A stretch of 64,000 nt of DNA, from contig NZ_JAPWHB010000001.1 in NCBI RefSeq assembly GCF_027214025.1, forward strand, positions 186,001-250,000, written 5' to 3'. The position numbers and the translations under genes were made by a program. Origin of the DNA: Parahoeflea alexandrii. GTDB taxonomy: Bacteria > Pseudomonadota > Alphaproteobacteria > Rhizobiales > Rhizobiaceae. Positions 63,802 to 64,000 of the stretch are shown in pieces (positions within the stretch are counted from its first letter, which is position 1; the number at the start of each line of letters is the position of its first letter). The notes beneath the pieces are model-generated. The model was given only the letters and a program-made list of their open reading frames with translations. It was not told the origin of the DNA and searched no databases.

Positions 63802-64000
63802 CAAACTCCTGAGTTGACGCCATTTTCAGGAATTCATGGAAGCAATTGAAGGAACAAAGATTTGCCGTTTGGCGCGAACTGATATTCTTTTACCCCGGAA
63901 ATCCGGTTATTGAGAAAGCGTAACCGCGACGCTTCAAAGCTCATGCGGTCGAATGAGACAAACTGGAACCCCAAATGGAGATCAAGGAAAACGCGGACCT
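63802..64000. other. Region upstream of cysG to the window edge
   Basis: No complete gene. It should contain the cysG promoter, but I see no convincing consensus or riboswitch. On the plus strand an ATG at 63975 (MEIKENAD...) remains open to the window edge and could start a gene cut off here; it lacks a clear ribosome site. Confidence 0.4.

Noticed and set aside
1-64000. CRISPR arrays, insertion sequences, prophage or integrase genes
   Set aside because: I found no regularly spaced repeats, no transposase or integrase motifs and no phage structural genes anywhere in the window.

Overview
The window is high-GC chromosomal DNA of an alphaproteobacterium, most likely of the order Hyphomicrobiales (Rhizobiales). 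The evidence is gene content: a C4-pathway 5-aminolevulinate synthase (hemA), a gbpR/chvE/gguA/gguB locus, the housekeeping run rlpA, D,D-carboxypeptidase, tmk, holB, metG, tatD, MBL hydrolase, and a NAD-linked fds formate dehydrogenase. There are no insertion sequences, prophage genes or CRISPR arrays; coding density is high and bacterial operons with ATGA overlaps are common.

Layout. 0.2-3 kb: a glutamine-synthetase-family ligase and hemA. 3.1-11.4 kb: an ArsR repressor with the two persulfide-sensor cysteines of BigR/SqrR, then a periplasmic alpha-2-macroglobulin coupled to penicillin-binding protein 1C. 11.4-20.2 kb: sugar regulator gbpR divergent from chvE-gguA-gguB, followed by a dehydratase, a sugar dehydrogenase and a DapA-family enzyme that together look like non-phosphorylative L-arabinose (or D-galactose) oxidation. 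20.3-30.2 kb: a GST, then a catabolic block in two convergent operons. The plus-strand one has tetR, a crotonase, an acyl-CoA ligase and two 118-residue MaoC-like proteins; the minus-strand one has a branched-chain-type ABC importer and an alpha/beta hydrolase. The same palindrome lies at the outer promoter of each operon, 9.3 kb apart, so the whole block looks like one TetR-controlled uptake and degradation unit for an unidentified acid or ester. This is the best candidate here for an undescribed pathway.

30.3-33.2 kb is a looser stretch: a Rid-family protein, a diverged repeat pair, tRNA-Ser(UGA) and two small proteins. 33.2-41.2 kb is core cell-envelope, DNA-replication and translation genes. 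41.2-51.1 kb is accessory: ArsR/AHSA1 pair, CoA-transferase, a 311-residue protein I do not recognise, M32 carboxypeptidase, EamA transporter, MarR with a striking double operator, YqaA-like membrane protein, LrgAB, a TPMT-like methyltransferase and small proteins. 51.1-58.1 kb is the formate dehydrogenase operon (fdsG, fdsB, fdsA, fdhD, fdsD) with its LysR regulator. 58.2-59.5 kb holds a divergent HxlR regulator and MBL hydrolase. 59.5-63.8 kb is a sulfite-reduction operon (cysG, DUF2849, cysI, DUF934, ferredoxin).

All calls come from reading the sequence and remembered family motifs; no database search was run.
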